Part shown: positions 25,810 through 37,675 of the stretch, one piece after another
Position numbering within the stretch: position 1 is the first letter of the stretch
How the letters are laid out: each line of letters begins with the position of its first letter
Source of the DNA: Hydractinia symbiolongicarpus
Lineage: Eukaryota > Cnidaria > Hydrozoa > Anthoathecata > Hydractiniidae
Direction: 5' to 3'
DNA length: 64,000 bases
Assembly (NCBI RefSeq): GCF_029227915.1
Contig: NC_079880.1
Span: forward strand, 26,283,501-26,347,500
The notes under the pieces: model-generated
Databases searched by the model: none
Seen by the model: only the letters and a program-made list of their open reading frames with translations
What the model was told of the DNA's origin: nothing
Made by a program: the position numbers and the translations under genes

Positions 25810-26925
25810 CTGTGGGACCAATCCTAGCCGTTAGTGCGCGCTGAAGAAGTAGAAATATTTTTAAAAAGAGCATTTCATTGACTTTCTAGCGGTATCAATC
25901 CGTTTGAGTTACAACGGTTGCGTCAAGTATTCATACCAACATGTATTTAGAGATTTGTTTCCGATACTACTAGGTTGCATAGCTTTTAACAGAGAAACGA
26001 TTGACTGCGGGATTTAATTGAGCTTATTTTAGACTTTAACCTTATAAATGTGATAAATAAGACAATTGGACTCCAAGAAAAACAATCTTCTTAATTTGAC
26101 ATGATTACTGGAACTCGGCGATTACACTGGGCGCTACGGTAGCGCTTCACAAAAAAATTTAGATAAATAAGTCATTTTTTACTGTGGGACCAATCCTAGC
26201 CGTTAGTGCGCGCTGAAGAAGTAGAAATATTTTTAAAAAGAGCATTTCATTGACTTTCTAGCGGTATCAATCCGTTTGAGTTACAACGGTTGCGTCAAGT
26301 ATTCATACCAACATGCATTAAGCGATATTTTTCCGACATTACTAGGTTGCATCGCTTTTAACAGTGAAGCGATTGACTGTGGGACTTAATTGAACTGCTT
26401 TGGATTTTGACCTTAAAAATCTGATAAATGAGACAATTGAACTACAAGAATTAATATTCTTCTTAATTTGACATGATTGCTTGAACTCAACGATTACACT
26501 GGGGTCTGTGGTAGCGCTTCATTTAAAAATTTAGATAAATAAGTCATTTTTACTGTGGGACCAATGCTAGCCGTTATCGCACACTGAGGAAATAGAGACA
26601 GTTTCAAAAACTATAATTCATTGAGTTTCTAACGGTATCAATCCGTTTGAGTTACAATGGTTGCGTCAAGTGTTCGTACCAACATGTATTAAGAGATTTG
26701 TTTCCCATATTACTAGGTTGCATAGCTTCTAACAGAGAAACGATTGACTGTGGGACTTAATTGAACTTACTTTAGAGTTTGACCTTTTAAATGTGATAAA
26801 TAAGACAACTTGACTCCAAGAAATAACATTCTTCTTAATTTGACATGATTGCTTGAACTCAGCGATTGCATTGGGCGCTGTGGTAGCGCTTCATTTAAAA
26901 ATTTAGATAAATAAGCCTTTTTTTA

Positions 26926-27281
26926 CTGTGGGACCAATCCTAGCCGTTAGCGCGCTGAAGAAATAGAGACATTTTCAAAAACTACATTTTATTATCTCTC
27001 TACCAGTATTCGTCCGTTTGAGGTACAGCGGGTGCGTCATATATTTGTACCAACATGTATTTAGAGATTTGTTTCCGATATTTTTTGGTTTCATAGCTTT
27101 TAACAGAGAAATAATTGACTATAGGACTTAATTGAACTTACTTTAAATGTGATAAATGAGACAATTGAACTCCAATAAATAACATTCCTCTTAATTTGAC
27201 GTGATTGCTTGAACTCAACGATTACACTGGGGGCTGTGGTGGCGCTTCATTTTAAAATTTAGATAAATAAGTCATTTTTTA
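26926..27281. repeat. 356-bp monomer (15-bp deletion class), copy 3
   Basis: It has the same TTTA-bounded 15-bp deletion as at 22121 and 24337. It is the counterpart of the monomer at 24337 in the second 7-monomer unit. Confidence 0.88.
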
Positions 27282-28025
27282 CTGTGGGACCAATCCTAGC
27301 CGTTAGTTCGCGCTGAAGAAGTAGAGATATTTTTAAAAAGAGCATTGCATTGACTTTCTAGCGGTATCAATCCGTTTGAGTTACAACGGTTGCGTCAAGT
27401 ATTCATACCAACATGTATTTAGAGATTTGTTTCCGATACTACTAGGTTGCATAGCTTTTAACAGAGAAACGATTGACTGCGGGATTTAATTGAGCTTATT
27501 TTAGACTTTAACCTTATAAATGTGATAAATGAGACAATTGGACTCCAAGAAATAACAATCTTCTTAATTTGACATGATTACTGTAACTCGGCGATTACAC
27601 TGGGCGCTATGGTAGCGCTTCACATAAAAATTTAGATAAATAAGTCATTTTTTACTGTGGGACCAATCCTAGCCGTTAGCGCGCGCTGAAGAAATAGAAA
27701 CATTTTCAAAAAGTGCATTTTATTGACCTTCTAGCGGTATCAAGCCGTTTGAGTTACAACGGTTGCGTCCCATATTCGTATCAACATGCATTAAGCGAGA
27801 TTTTTCCGATATTACTAGGTTGCATCGCTTTTAACAGTGAAACGATTGACTGTGGGACTTAATTGAACTGCTTTGGATTTTGACCTTAAAAATCTGATAA
27901 ATGAGACAATTGAACTACAAGAAATAATATTCTTCTTAATTTGACATGATTGCTTGAACTCAACGATTACACTGGGGGCTGTGGTAGCGTTTCATTTAAA
28001 AATTTAGATAAATAAGTCATTTTTA
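26926..28025. repeat. 7-monomer repeat, partial copy 2
   Basis: Monomers start at 26926 (356-bp class), 27282 and 27655 and match 24337, 24693 and 25066 at +2589 bp. Similarity is lost within the third monomer near 27830. From there the sequence reads TTTTAACAGTGAAACG and CTACAAGAAATAATATTC, like other class I monomers, so the copy ends inside a monomer. Confidence 0.88.
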
Positions 28026-28768
28026 CTGTGGAACCTATCCTAGCCGTTATCGCGCACTGAGGAAATAGAGACAGTTTCAAAAACTATAATTCATTGAGTT
28101 TCTAACGGTGTCAATTCGTTTGAGTTACAATGGTTGCGTCAAGTATTCGTACCAACATGTATTTAGAGATTTGTTTCCCATATTACTAGGTTGCATCGCT
28201 TTTAACAGTGAAGCGATTGACTGTGGGACTTAATTGAACTGCTTTGGACTTTGACCTTAAAAATCTGATAAATGAGACAATTGAACTCCAAGAAATAATG
28301 TTCTTCTTAACTTGACATGATTGCTGGTAAACAGCGATTACATTGGGCGCTGTGGTAGCGCTTCATTTAAAAATTTAGATAAATAAGTCATTTTTTACTG
28401 TGGGACCAATCCTAGCCGTTAGTGCGCGCTGAAGAAGTAGAAATATTTTTAAAAAGAGCATTTCATTGACTTTCTAGCGGTATCAAGCCGTTTGAGTTAC
28501 AACGGTTGCGTCCCATATTCGTATCAACATGCATTAAGCGAGATTTTTCCGATATTACTAGGTTGCATCGCTTTTAACAGTGAAACGATTGACTGTGGGA
28601 CTTAATTGAACTGCTTTGGATTTTGACCTTAAAAATCTGATAAATGAGACAATTGAACTACAAGAAATAATATTCTTCTTAATTTGACATGATTGCTTGA
28701 ACTCAACGATTACACTGGGGGCTGTGGTAGCGCTTCATTTAAAAATTTAGATAAATAAGTCATTTTTA
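28026..28768. repeat. Two monomers, the first a class II/I chimera
   Basis: Monomer 28026-28397 starts as class II (GTATTTAGAGATTTGTTTCC, CATATTACTAGG) and switches after TTACTAGGTTGCAT to class I (CGCTTTTAACAGTGAAGCG, GAACTGCTTTGG). Monomer 28398-28768 is class I. The chimera reappears almost unchanged at 28769, 743 bp later. Confidence 0.88.
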
Positions 28769-31373
28769 CTGTGGAACCAATCCTAGCCGTTATCGCGCAC
28801 TGAGGAAATAGAGACAGTTTCAAAAACTATAATTCATTGAGTTTCTAACGGTATCAATTCGTTTGAGTTACAATGGTTGCGTCAAGTATTCGTACCAACA
28901 TGTATTTAGAGATTTGTTTCCCATATTACTAGGTTGCATCGCTTTTATTAGTGAAGCGATTGACTGTGGGACTTAATTGAACTGCTTTGGACTTTGACCT
29001 TAAAAATCTGATAAATGAGACAATTGAACTCCAAGAAATAATGTTCTTCTTAACTTGACATGATTGCTGGTAAACAGCGATTACATTGGGCGCTGTGGTA
29101 GCGCTTCATTTAAAAATTTAGATAAATAAGTCATTTTTTACTGTGGGACCAATCCTAGCCGTTAGTGCGCGCTGAAGAAGTAGAAATATTTTTAAAAAGA
29201 GCATTTCATTGACTTTCTAGCGGTATCAATCCGTTTGAGTTACAACGGTTGCGTCAAGTATTCATACCAACATGTATTTAGAGATTTGTTTCCGATACTA
29301 CTAGGTTGCATAGCTTTTAACAGAGAAACGATTGACTGCGGGATTTAATTGAGCTTATTTTAGACTTTAACCTTATAAATGTGATAAATAAGACAATTGG
29401 ACTCCAAGAAAAACAATCTTCTTAATTTGACATGATTACTGGAACTCGGCGATTACACTGGGCGCTACGGTAGCGCTTCACATAAAAATTTAGATAAATA
29501 AGTCATTTTTTACTGTGGGACCAATCCTAGCCGTTAGTGCGCGCTGAAGAAGTAGAAATATTTTTAAAAAGAGCATTTCATTGACTTTCTAGCGGTATCA
29601 ATCCGTTTGAGTTAGAACGGTTGCGTCAAGTATTCATACCAACATGCATTAAGCGATATTTTTCCGACATTACTAGGTTGCATCGCTTTTAACAGTGAAG
29701 CGATTGACTGTGGGATTTAATTGAACTGCTTTGGACTTTGACCTTAAAAATCTGATAAATGAGACAATTGAACTCCAAGAAATAATATTCTTCTTAATTT
29801 GACATGATTCCTTGAACTCAACGATTACACTGGGGGCTGTGGTAGCGCTTCATTTAAAACTTTAGATAAATAAGTCATTTTTTACTGTGGGACCAATCCT
29901 AGCCGTTAGTGCGCGCTGAAGAAGTACAAATATTTTTAAAAAGAGCATTTCATTGACTTTCTAGCGGTATCAATCCGTTTGAGTTACAACGGTTGCGTCA
30001 AGTATTCATACCAACATGTATTTAGAGATTTGTTTCCGATACTACTAGGTTGCATAGCTTTTAACAGAGAAACGATTGACTGCAGGATTTAATTGAGCCT
30101 ATTTTAGACTTTAACCTTATAAATGTGATAAATGAGACAATTGGACTCCAAGAAATAACAATCTTCTTAATTTGACATGATTACTGGAACTCGGCGATTA
30201 CACTGGCCGCTATGGTAGCGCTTCACATAAAAATTTAGATAAATAAGTCATTTTTTACTGTGGAACTAATCCTAGCCGTTAGCGCGCGCTAAAGAAATAG
30301 AAACATTTTCAAAAAATGCATTTCATTGACCTTCTAGCGGTATCAAGCCGTTTGAGTGACAACGGTTGCGTCACATATTCGTACCAACATGCATTAAGCG
30401 ATATTTTTCCGATATTACTAGGTTGCATCGCTTTTAACAGTGAAACGATTGACTGTGGGACTTAATTGAACTGCTTTGGATTTTGACCTTAAAAATCTGA
30501 TAAATGAGACAATTGAACTACAAGAAATAATATTCTTCTTAATTTGACATGATTGCTTGAACTCAACGATTACACTGGGGGCTGTGGTAGCGCTTCATTT
30601 AAAAATTCAGATAAATAAGTCATTTTTTACTGTGGGACCAATCCTAGCCGTTAGTGCGCGCTGAAGAAGTAGAAATATTTTTAAAAAGAGCATTTCATTG
30701 ACTTTCTAGCGGTATCAATCCGTTTGAGATACAACGGTTGCGTCAAGTATTCATACCAACATGTATTTAGAGATTTGTTTCTGATACTACTAGGTTGGAT
30801 AGCTTTTAACAGAGAAACGATTGACTTCAGGATTTAATTAAGCCTATTTTAGACTTTATCCTTATAAATGTGATAAATGAGACAATTGGACTCCAAGAAA
30901 TAACAATCTTCTTAATTTGAAATGATTACTGGAACTCGGCGATTACACTGGGCGCTACGGTAGCGCTTCACATAAAAATTTAGATAAATAAGTCATTTTT
31001 TACTGTGGGACCAATCCTAGCCGTTAGCGCGCGCTGAAGAAATAGAAACATTTTCAAAAAGTGCATTTCATTGACCTTCTAGCGGTATCAAGCCGTTTGA
31101 GTTACAACGGTTGCGTCACATATTCGTACCAACATGCATTAAGCGATATTTTTCCGATATTACTAGGTTGCATCGCTTTTAACAGTGAAACGATTGACTG
31201 TCGGACTTAATTGAACTGCTTTGGACTTTGACCTTAAAAATCTGATAAATGAGACAATTGAACTCTAAGAAATAATATTCTTCTTAATTTGACATGATTG
31301 CTTGAACTCAACGATTACACTGGGGGCTGTGGTAGCGCTTCATTTAAAAATTTAGATAAATAAGTCATTTTTA
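28769..31373. repeat. 7-monomer higher-order unit, 2605 bp, copy 1
   Basis: Monomers start at 28769 (II/I chimera with TTTTATTAGTGAAGCG), 29141, 29513, 29885, 30258, 30630 and 31003. The unit is repeated directly after it at 31374-33606, but there it lacks the monomer corresponding to 29141-29512. Private variants shared by both copies include GAGTTAGAACGG (29608 and 31841), GATTCCTTGAACTC, GTACAAATATTTTT, TTAAGCCTATTTTAGAC and CACTGGCCGCTATGG. Confidence 0.93.
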
Positions 31374-33606
31374 CTGTGGAACCAATCCTAGCCGTTATCG
31401 CGCACTGAGGAAATAGAGACAGTTTCAAAAACTATAATTCATTGAGTTTCTAACGGTATCAATTCGTTTGAGTTACAATGGTTGCGTCAAGTATTCGTAC
31501 CAACATGTATTTAGAGATTTGTTTCCCATATTACTAGGTTGCATCGCTTTTATTAGTGAAGCGATTGACTGTGGGACTTAATTGAACTGCTTTGGACTTT
31601 GACCTTAAAAATCTGATAAATGAGACAATTGAACTCCAAGAAATAATGTTCTTCTTAACTTGACATGATTGCTGGTAAACAGCGATTACATTGGGCGCTG
31701 TGGTAGCGCTTCATTTAAAAATTTAGATAAATAAGTCATTTTTTACTGTGGGACCAATCCTAGCCGTTAGTGCGCGCTGAAGAAGTAGAAATATTTTTAA
31801 AAAGAGCATTTCATTGACTTTCTAGCGGTATCAATCCGTTTGAGTTAGAACGGTTGCGTCAAGTATTCATACCAACATGCATTAAGCGATATTTTTCCGA
31901 CATTACTAGGTTGCATCGCTTTTAACAGTGAAGCGATTGACTGTGGGATTTAATTGAACTGCTTTGGACTTTGACCTTAAAAATCTGATAAATGAGACAA
32001 TTGAACTCCAAGAAATAATATTCTTCTTAATTTGACATGATTCCTTGAACTCAACGATTACACTGGGGGCTGTGGTAGCGCTTCATTTAAAACTTTAGAT
32101 AAATAAGTCATTTTTTACTGTGGGACCAATCCTAGCCGTTAGTGCGCGCTGAAGAAGTACAAATATTTTTAAAAAGAGCATTTCATTGACTTTCTAGCGG
32201 TATCAATCCGTTTGAGTTACAACGGTTGCGTCAAGTATTCATACCAACATGTATTTAGAGATTTGTTTCCGATACTACTAGGTTGCATAGCTTTTAACAG
32301 AGAAACGATTGACTGCAGGATTTAATTGAGCCTATTTTAGACTTTAACCTTATAAATGTGATAAATGAGACAATTGGACTCCAAGAAATAACAATCTTCT
32401 TAATTTGACATGATTACTGGAACTCGGCGATTACACTGGCCGCTATGGTAGCGCTTCACATAAAAATTTAGATAAATAAGTCATTTTTTACTGTGGAACT
32501 AATCCTAGCCGTTAGCGCGCGCTAAAGAAATAGAAACATTTTCAAAAAGTGCATTTCATTGACCTTCTAGCGGTATCAAGCCGTTTGAGTGACAACGGTT
32601 GCGTCACATATTCGTACCAACATGCATTAAGCGATATTTTTCCGATATTACTAGGTTGCATCGCTTTTAACAGTGAAACGATTGACTGTGGGACTTAATT
32701 GAACTGCTTTGGATTTTGACCTTAAAAATCTGATAAATGAGACAATTGAACTACAAGAAATAATATTCTTCTTAATTTGACATGATTGCTTGAACTCAAC
32801 GATTACACTGGGGGCTGTGGTAGCGCTTCATTTAAAAATTTAGATAAATAAGTCATTTTTTACTGTGGGACCAATCCTAGCCGTTAGTGCGCGCTGAAGA
32901 AGTAGAAATATTTTTAAAAAGAGCATTTCATTGACTTTCTAGCGGTATCAATCCGTTTGAGTTACAACGGTTGCGTCAAGTATTCATACCAACATGTATT
33001 TAGAGATTTGTTTCTGATACTACTAGGTTGGATAGCTTTTAACAGAGAAACGATTGACTTCAGGATTTAATTAAGCCTATTTTAGACTTTATCCTTATAA
33101 ATGTGATAAATGAGACAATTGGACTCCAAGAAATAACAATCTTCTTAATTTGACATGATTACTGGAACTCGGCGATTACACTGGGCGCTACGGTAGCGCT
33201 TCACATAAAAATTTAGATAAATAAGTCATTTTTTACTGTGGGACCAATCCTAGCCGTTAGCGCGCGCTGAAGAAATAGAAACATTTTCAAAAAGTGCATT
33301 TCATTGACCTTCTAGCGGTATCAAGCCGTTTGAGTTACAACGGTTGCGTCACATATTCGTACCAACATGCATTAAGCGATATTTTTCCGATATTACTAGG
33401 TTGCATCGCTTTTAACAGTGAAACGATTGACTGTCGGACTTAATTGAACTGCTTTGGACTTTGACCTTAAAAATCTGATAAATGAGACAATTGAACTCTA
33501 CGAAATAATATTCTTCTTAATTTGACATGATTGCTTGAACTCAACGATTACACTGGGGGCTGTGGTAGCGCTTCATTTAAAAATTTAGATAAATAAGTCA
33601 TTTTCA
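31374..33606. repeat. Same unit, 6 monomers, 2233 bp, copy 2
   Basis: Monomers start at 31374 (II/I chimera), 31746, 32118, 32491, 32863 and 33236. They match 28769, 29513, 29885, 30258, 30630 and 31003. The TTTTATTAGTGAAGCG marker is offset 2605 bp from copy 1, while all later markers are offset 2233 bp, so exactly one 372-bp monomer is absent. The first 150 bp of monomers 29141 and 29513 are almost identical, which gives the homology for such an exchange. Confidence 0.93.
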
Positions 33607-35095
33607 CTGTGGGACCAATCCTAGCCGTTATCGCGCACTAAGGAAATAGAGACAGTTTCAAAAACTATAATTCATTGAGTTTCTAACGGTATCAGTCCGT
33701 TTGAGTTACAATGGTTGCGTCAAGTATTCGTACCAACATGTATTTAGAGATTTGTTTCCCATATTACTAGGTTGCATAGCTGCTAACAGAGAAACGATTG
33801 ACTGTGGGACTTAATTAAACTTACTTTAGACTTTGACCTTTTAAATGTGATAAATAAGACAACTTGACTCCAAGAAATAACATTCTTCTTAATTTGACAT
33901 GATTGCCTGAAATCAGCGATTACACTGGGCGCTATGGTAGCGCTTCATTTAAAAATTTAGATAAATAAGTCATTTTTTACTGTGGGACCAATCCTAGCCG
34001 TTAGCGCGCGCTGAAGAAATAGAAACATTTTCAAAAAGTGCATTTCATTGACCTTCTAGCGGTATCAAGCCATTTAAGTTACAACGGTTGCGTCACATAT
34101 GCGTACCAACATGCATTAAGCGATATTTTTCCGATATTACTAGGTTGCATCGCTTTTAACAGTGAAACGATTGACTGTGGGACTTAATTGAACTGCTTTG
34201 GATTTTGACCTTAAAAATCTGATAAATGAGACAATTGAACTACAAGAAATAATATTCTTCTTAATTTGACATGATTGCTTGAACTCAACGATTACACTGG
34301 GGGCTGTGGTAGCGCTTCATTTAAAAATTTAGATAAATAAGTCGTTTTTACTGTGGGACCAATCCTAGCCGTTAGCGCGCGCTGAAGAAATAGAAACATT
34401 TTCAAAAAGTGCATTTCATTGACCTTCTAGCGGTATCAAGCCGTTTGAGTTACAACGGTTGCGTCACATATTCGTACCAACATGCATTAAGCGATATTTT
34501 TCCGATATTACTAGGTTGCATCGCTTTTAACAGTGAAACGATTGACTGTGGGACTTAATTGAACTGCTTTGGATTTTGACCTTAAAAATCTGATAAATGA
34601 GACAATTGAACTCCAAGAAATAATATTCTTCTTAACTTGACATGATTGCTGGTAAACAGCGATTACATTGGGCGGTGTGGTAGCGCTTCATTTAAAAATT
34701 TAGATAAACAAGCCTTTTTTTACTGTGGGACCAATCCTAGCCGTTAGCGCGCGCTGAAGAAGTAGAAACATTTTCAAAAACTATAATTCATTGAGTTTCT
34801 AACGGTATCAGTCCGTTTGAGTTACAATGGTTGCGTCAAGTATTCGTACCAACATGTATTTAGAGATTTGTTTCCCATATTACTAGGTTACATAGCTGCT
34901 AACAGAGAAACGATTGACTGTGGGACTTAATTAAACTTACTTTAGACTTTGACCTTTTAAATGTGATAAATAAGACAACTTGACTCCAAGAAATAACATT
35001 CTTCTTAATTTGACATGATTGCCTGAAATCAGCGATTACACTGGGCGCTATGGTAGCGCTTCATTTAAAAATTTAGATAAATAAGTCATTTTTTA
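33607..35095. repeat. Trimer-spaced duplication (offset ~1116 bp)
   Basis: Monomers start at 33607, 33980, 34351 and 34723. Private variants of 33607 (CATAGCTGCTAACAGAG, GCCTGAAATCAGCG) recur in 34723 with an offset of 1117 bp. Those of 33980 (AAGCCATTTAAGTTAC) recur in 35096 with an offset of 1116 bp. Monomers 33980 and 34351 are both class I, one of two breaks in the I/II alternation. Confidence 0.88.
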
Positions 35096-37675
35096 CTGTG
35101 GGACCAATCCTAGCCGTTAGCGCGCGCTGAAGAAATAGAAACATTTTCAAAAAGTGCATTTCATTGACCTTCTAGCGGTATCAAGCCATTTAAGTTACAA
35201 CGGTTGCGTCACATATTCGTACCAACATGCATTAAGCGATATTTTTCCGATATTACTAGGTTGCATCGCTTTCAACAGTGAGGCGATTGACTGTGGGACT
35301 TAATTGAACTGCTTTGGACTTTGACCTTAAAAATCTGATAAATGAGACAATTGAACTCCAAGAAATAATATTCTTCTTAATTTGACATGATTGCTTGAAC
35401 TCAACAATTACACTGGGGGCTGTGGTAGCGCTTCATTTAAAAATTTAGATAAATAAGTCATTTTTTACTGTGGGACCAATCCTAGCCGTTAGTGCGTGCT
35501 GAAGAAGTAGAAATATTTTTAAAAAGAGCATTTCATCGACTTTCTAGCGGTATCAATCCGTTTGAGTTACAACGGTTGCGTCAAGTATTCATACCAACAT
35601 GTATTTAGAGATTTGTTTCCGATACTACTACGTTGCATAGCTTCTAACAGAGAAACGATTGACTGTGGGACTTAATTGAACTTACTTTAGACTTTGACCT
35701 TTTAAATGTGATAACTAAGACAACTTGACTCCAAGAAATAACATTCTTCTTAATTTGACATGATTGCTTGAACTCAGCGATTACACTGGGCGCTGTGGTA
35801 GCGTTTCATTTAAAAATTTAGCTAAATAAATCATTTTTTACTGTGGGACCAATCCTAGCCGTTAGCGCGCGCTGAAGAAATAGTAACATTTTCAAAAAGT
35901 GCATTTCATTGACCTTCTAGCGGTATCAAGCCGTTTGAGTTACAACGGTTGCGTCACATATTCGTACCAACATGCATTAAGCGATATTTTTCGGATATTA
36001 CTACGTTGCATCGCTTGTAACAGTGAAGCTATTGACTGTGGGACTTAATTAAACTGCTTTGGACTTTGACCTTAAAAATCTGATAAATGAGACAATTGAA
36101 CTCCAAGAAATAATATTCTTCTTAATTTGACATGATTGCTTGAACTCAACGATTACACTGGGGGCTGTGGTAGCACTTCATTTAAAAATTTAGATAAATA
36201 AGTCATTTTTACTGTGGGACCAATCCTAGCCGTTATCGCGCACTGAGGAAATAGAGACAGTTTCAAAAACTATAATTCATTGAGTTTCTAACGGTATCAG
36301 TCCGTTTGAGTTACAATCGTTGCGTCAAGTATTTTTACCAACATGTATTTAGAGATTTGTTTCCCATATTGCTAGGTTGCATAGCTTCTAACAGAGAAAC
36401 GATTGACTGTGGGACTTAATTGAACTTACTTTAGACTTTGACCTTTTAAATGTGATAAATAAGACAACTTGACTCCAAGAAATAACATTCTTCTTAATTT
36501 GACATGATTGCTTGAACTCAGCGATTACACTGGGCGCTGTGGTAGCGCTTCATTTAAAAATTTAGATAAATAAGTCATTTTTTAATGTGGGACCAATCGT
36601 AGCCGTTAGCGCGCGCTGAAGAAAGAGAAACATTTTCAAAAAGTGCATTTCATTGTCCTTCTAGCGGTATCAAGCCGTTTGAGTTACAACGGTTGCGTCA
36701 CCTATTCGTACCAACATGCATTAAGCGATATTTTTCCGATATTACTAGGTTGCATCGCTTTTACCAGTGAAACGATTGACTGTGGGACTTAATTGAACTG
36801 CTTTGGACTTTGACCTTAAAAATCTGCTAAATGAGACAATTGAACTCCAAGAAATAATACTCTTCTTAACTTGACATGATTGCTGGTAAACAGCGATTAC
36901 ATTGGGCGTTGTGGTAGCGCTTCATTTAAAATTTTAGATAAATAAGCCTTTTTAATACTGTGGGACCAATCCTAGACAGTTTTAAAAACTATAATTCATT
37001 GAGTTTCTAACGGTATCAGTCCGTTTGAGTTACAATGGTTGCGTCAAGTATTTGTACCAACATGTATTTAGAGATTTGTTTCCCATATTACTAGGTTGCA
37101 TAGCTTCTAACAGAGAAACGATTGACTGTGGGACTTAATTGAACTTACTTTAGACTTTGACCTTTTAAATGTGATAAATAAGACAACTTGACTCCAAGAA
37201 ATAACATTTTTCTTAATTTGACATGATTGCTTGAACTCAGCGATTACTCTGGGCGCTGTGGTAGCGTTTCATTTAAAAATTTAGATAAATAAGTCATTTT
37301 TTACTGTGGGACCAATCCTAGCCGTTAGCGCGCGCTGAAGAAATAGTAACATTTTCAAAAAGTGCATTTCATTGACCTTCTAGCGGTATCAAGCCGTTTG
37401 AGTTACAACGGTTGCGTCACATATTCGTACCAACATGCATTAAGCGATATTTATCGGATATTACTAGGTTGCATCGCTTGTAACAGTGAAGCTATTGACT
37501 GTGGGACTTAATTGAACTGCTTTGGACTTTGACCTTAAAAATCTGATAAATGAGACAATTAAACTCCAAGAAATAATATTCTTCTTAATTTGAAATGATT
37601 GCTTGAACTCAACGATTACACTGGGGGCTGTGGTAGCGCTTCATTTAAAAATTTAGATAAATAAGTCATTTTTTA
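35096..37675. repeat. 7-monomer higher-order unit, 2580 bp, copy 1
   Basis: Monomers start at 35096, 35468, 35841, 36212, 36585, 36958 (346 bp) and 37304, in the order I-II-I-II-I-II-I. All have counterparts 2579-2580 bp later. Shared private variants include TTTCAACAGTGAGGCG, TTTAGCTAAATAA, CTACGTTGCATCGCTTGTAAC, GTCAAGTATTTTTAC and GGGCGTTGTGG. Because the unit has an odd number of monomers, its duplication places two class I monomers side by side at 37304/37676. Confidence 0.93.
36958..37303. repeat. 346-bp monomer (25-bp deletion class), copy 1
   Basis: CCAATCCTAG is joined directly to ACAGTTTTAAAAAC at about 36973-36976, dropping the CpG-rich GCGCG block and GAGGAAATAG. TAG occurs at both edges of the missing 25 bases. 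The rest of the monomer is class II. Confidence 0.9.

Larger units (their letters stand above)
24337..26925. repeat. 7-monomer higher-order repeat, 2589 bp, copy 1
   Basis: Monomers start at 24337 (356-bp class), 24693, 25066, 25438, 25810, 26182 and 26553. Monomers 24337, 24693 and 25066 correspond to 26926, 27282 and 27655, each 2589 bp later, with few differences (GTGCGCGCTG against GTTCGCGCTG, GCATTTCATT against GCATTGCATT). Within the unit, 25066-25437 and 25438-25809 are adjacent near-identical monomers, so a single-monomer duplication is nested in the larger unit. Confidence 0.9.
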
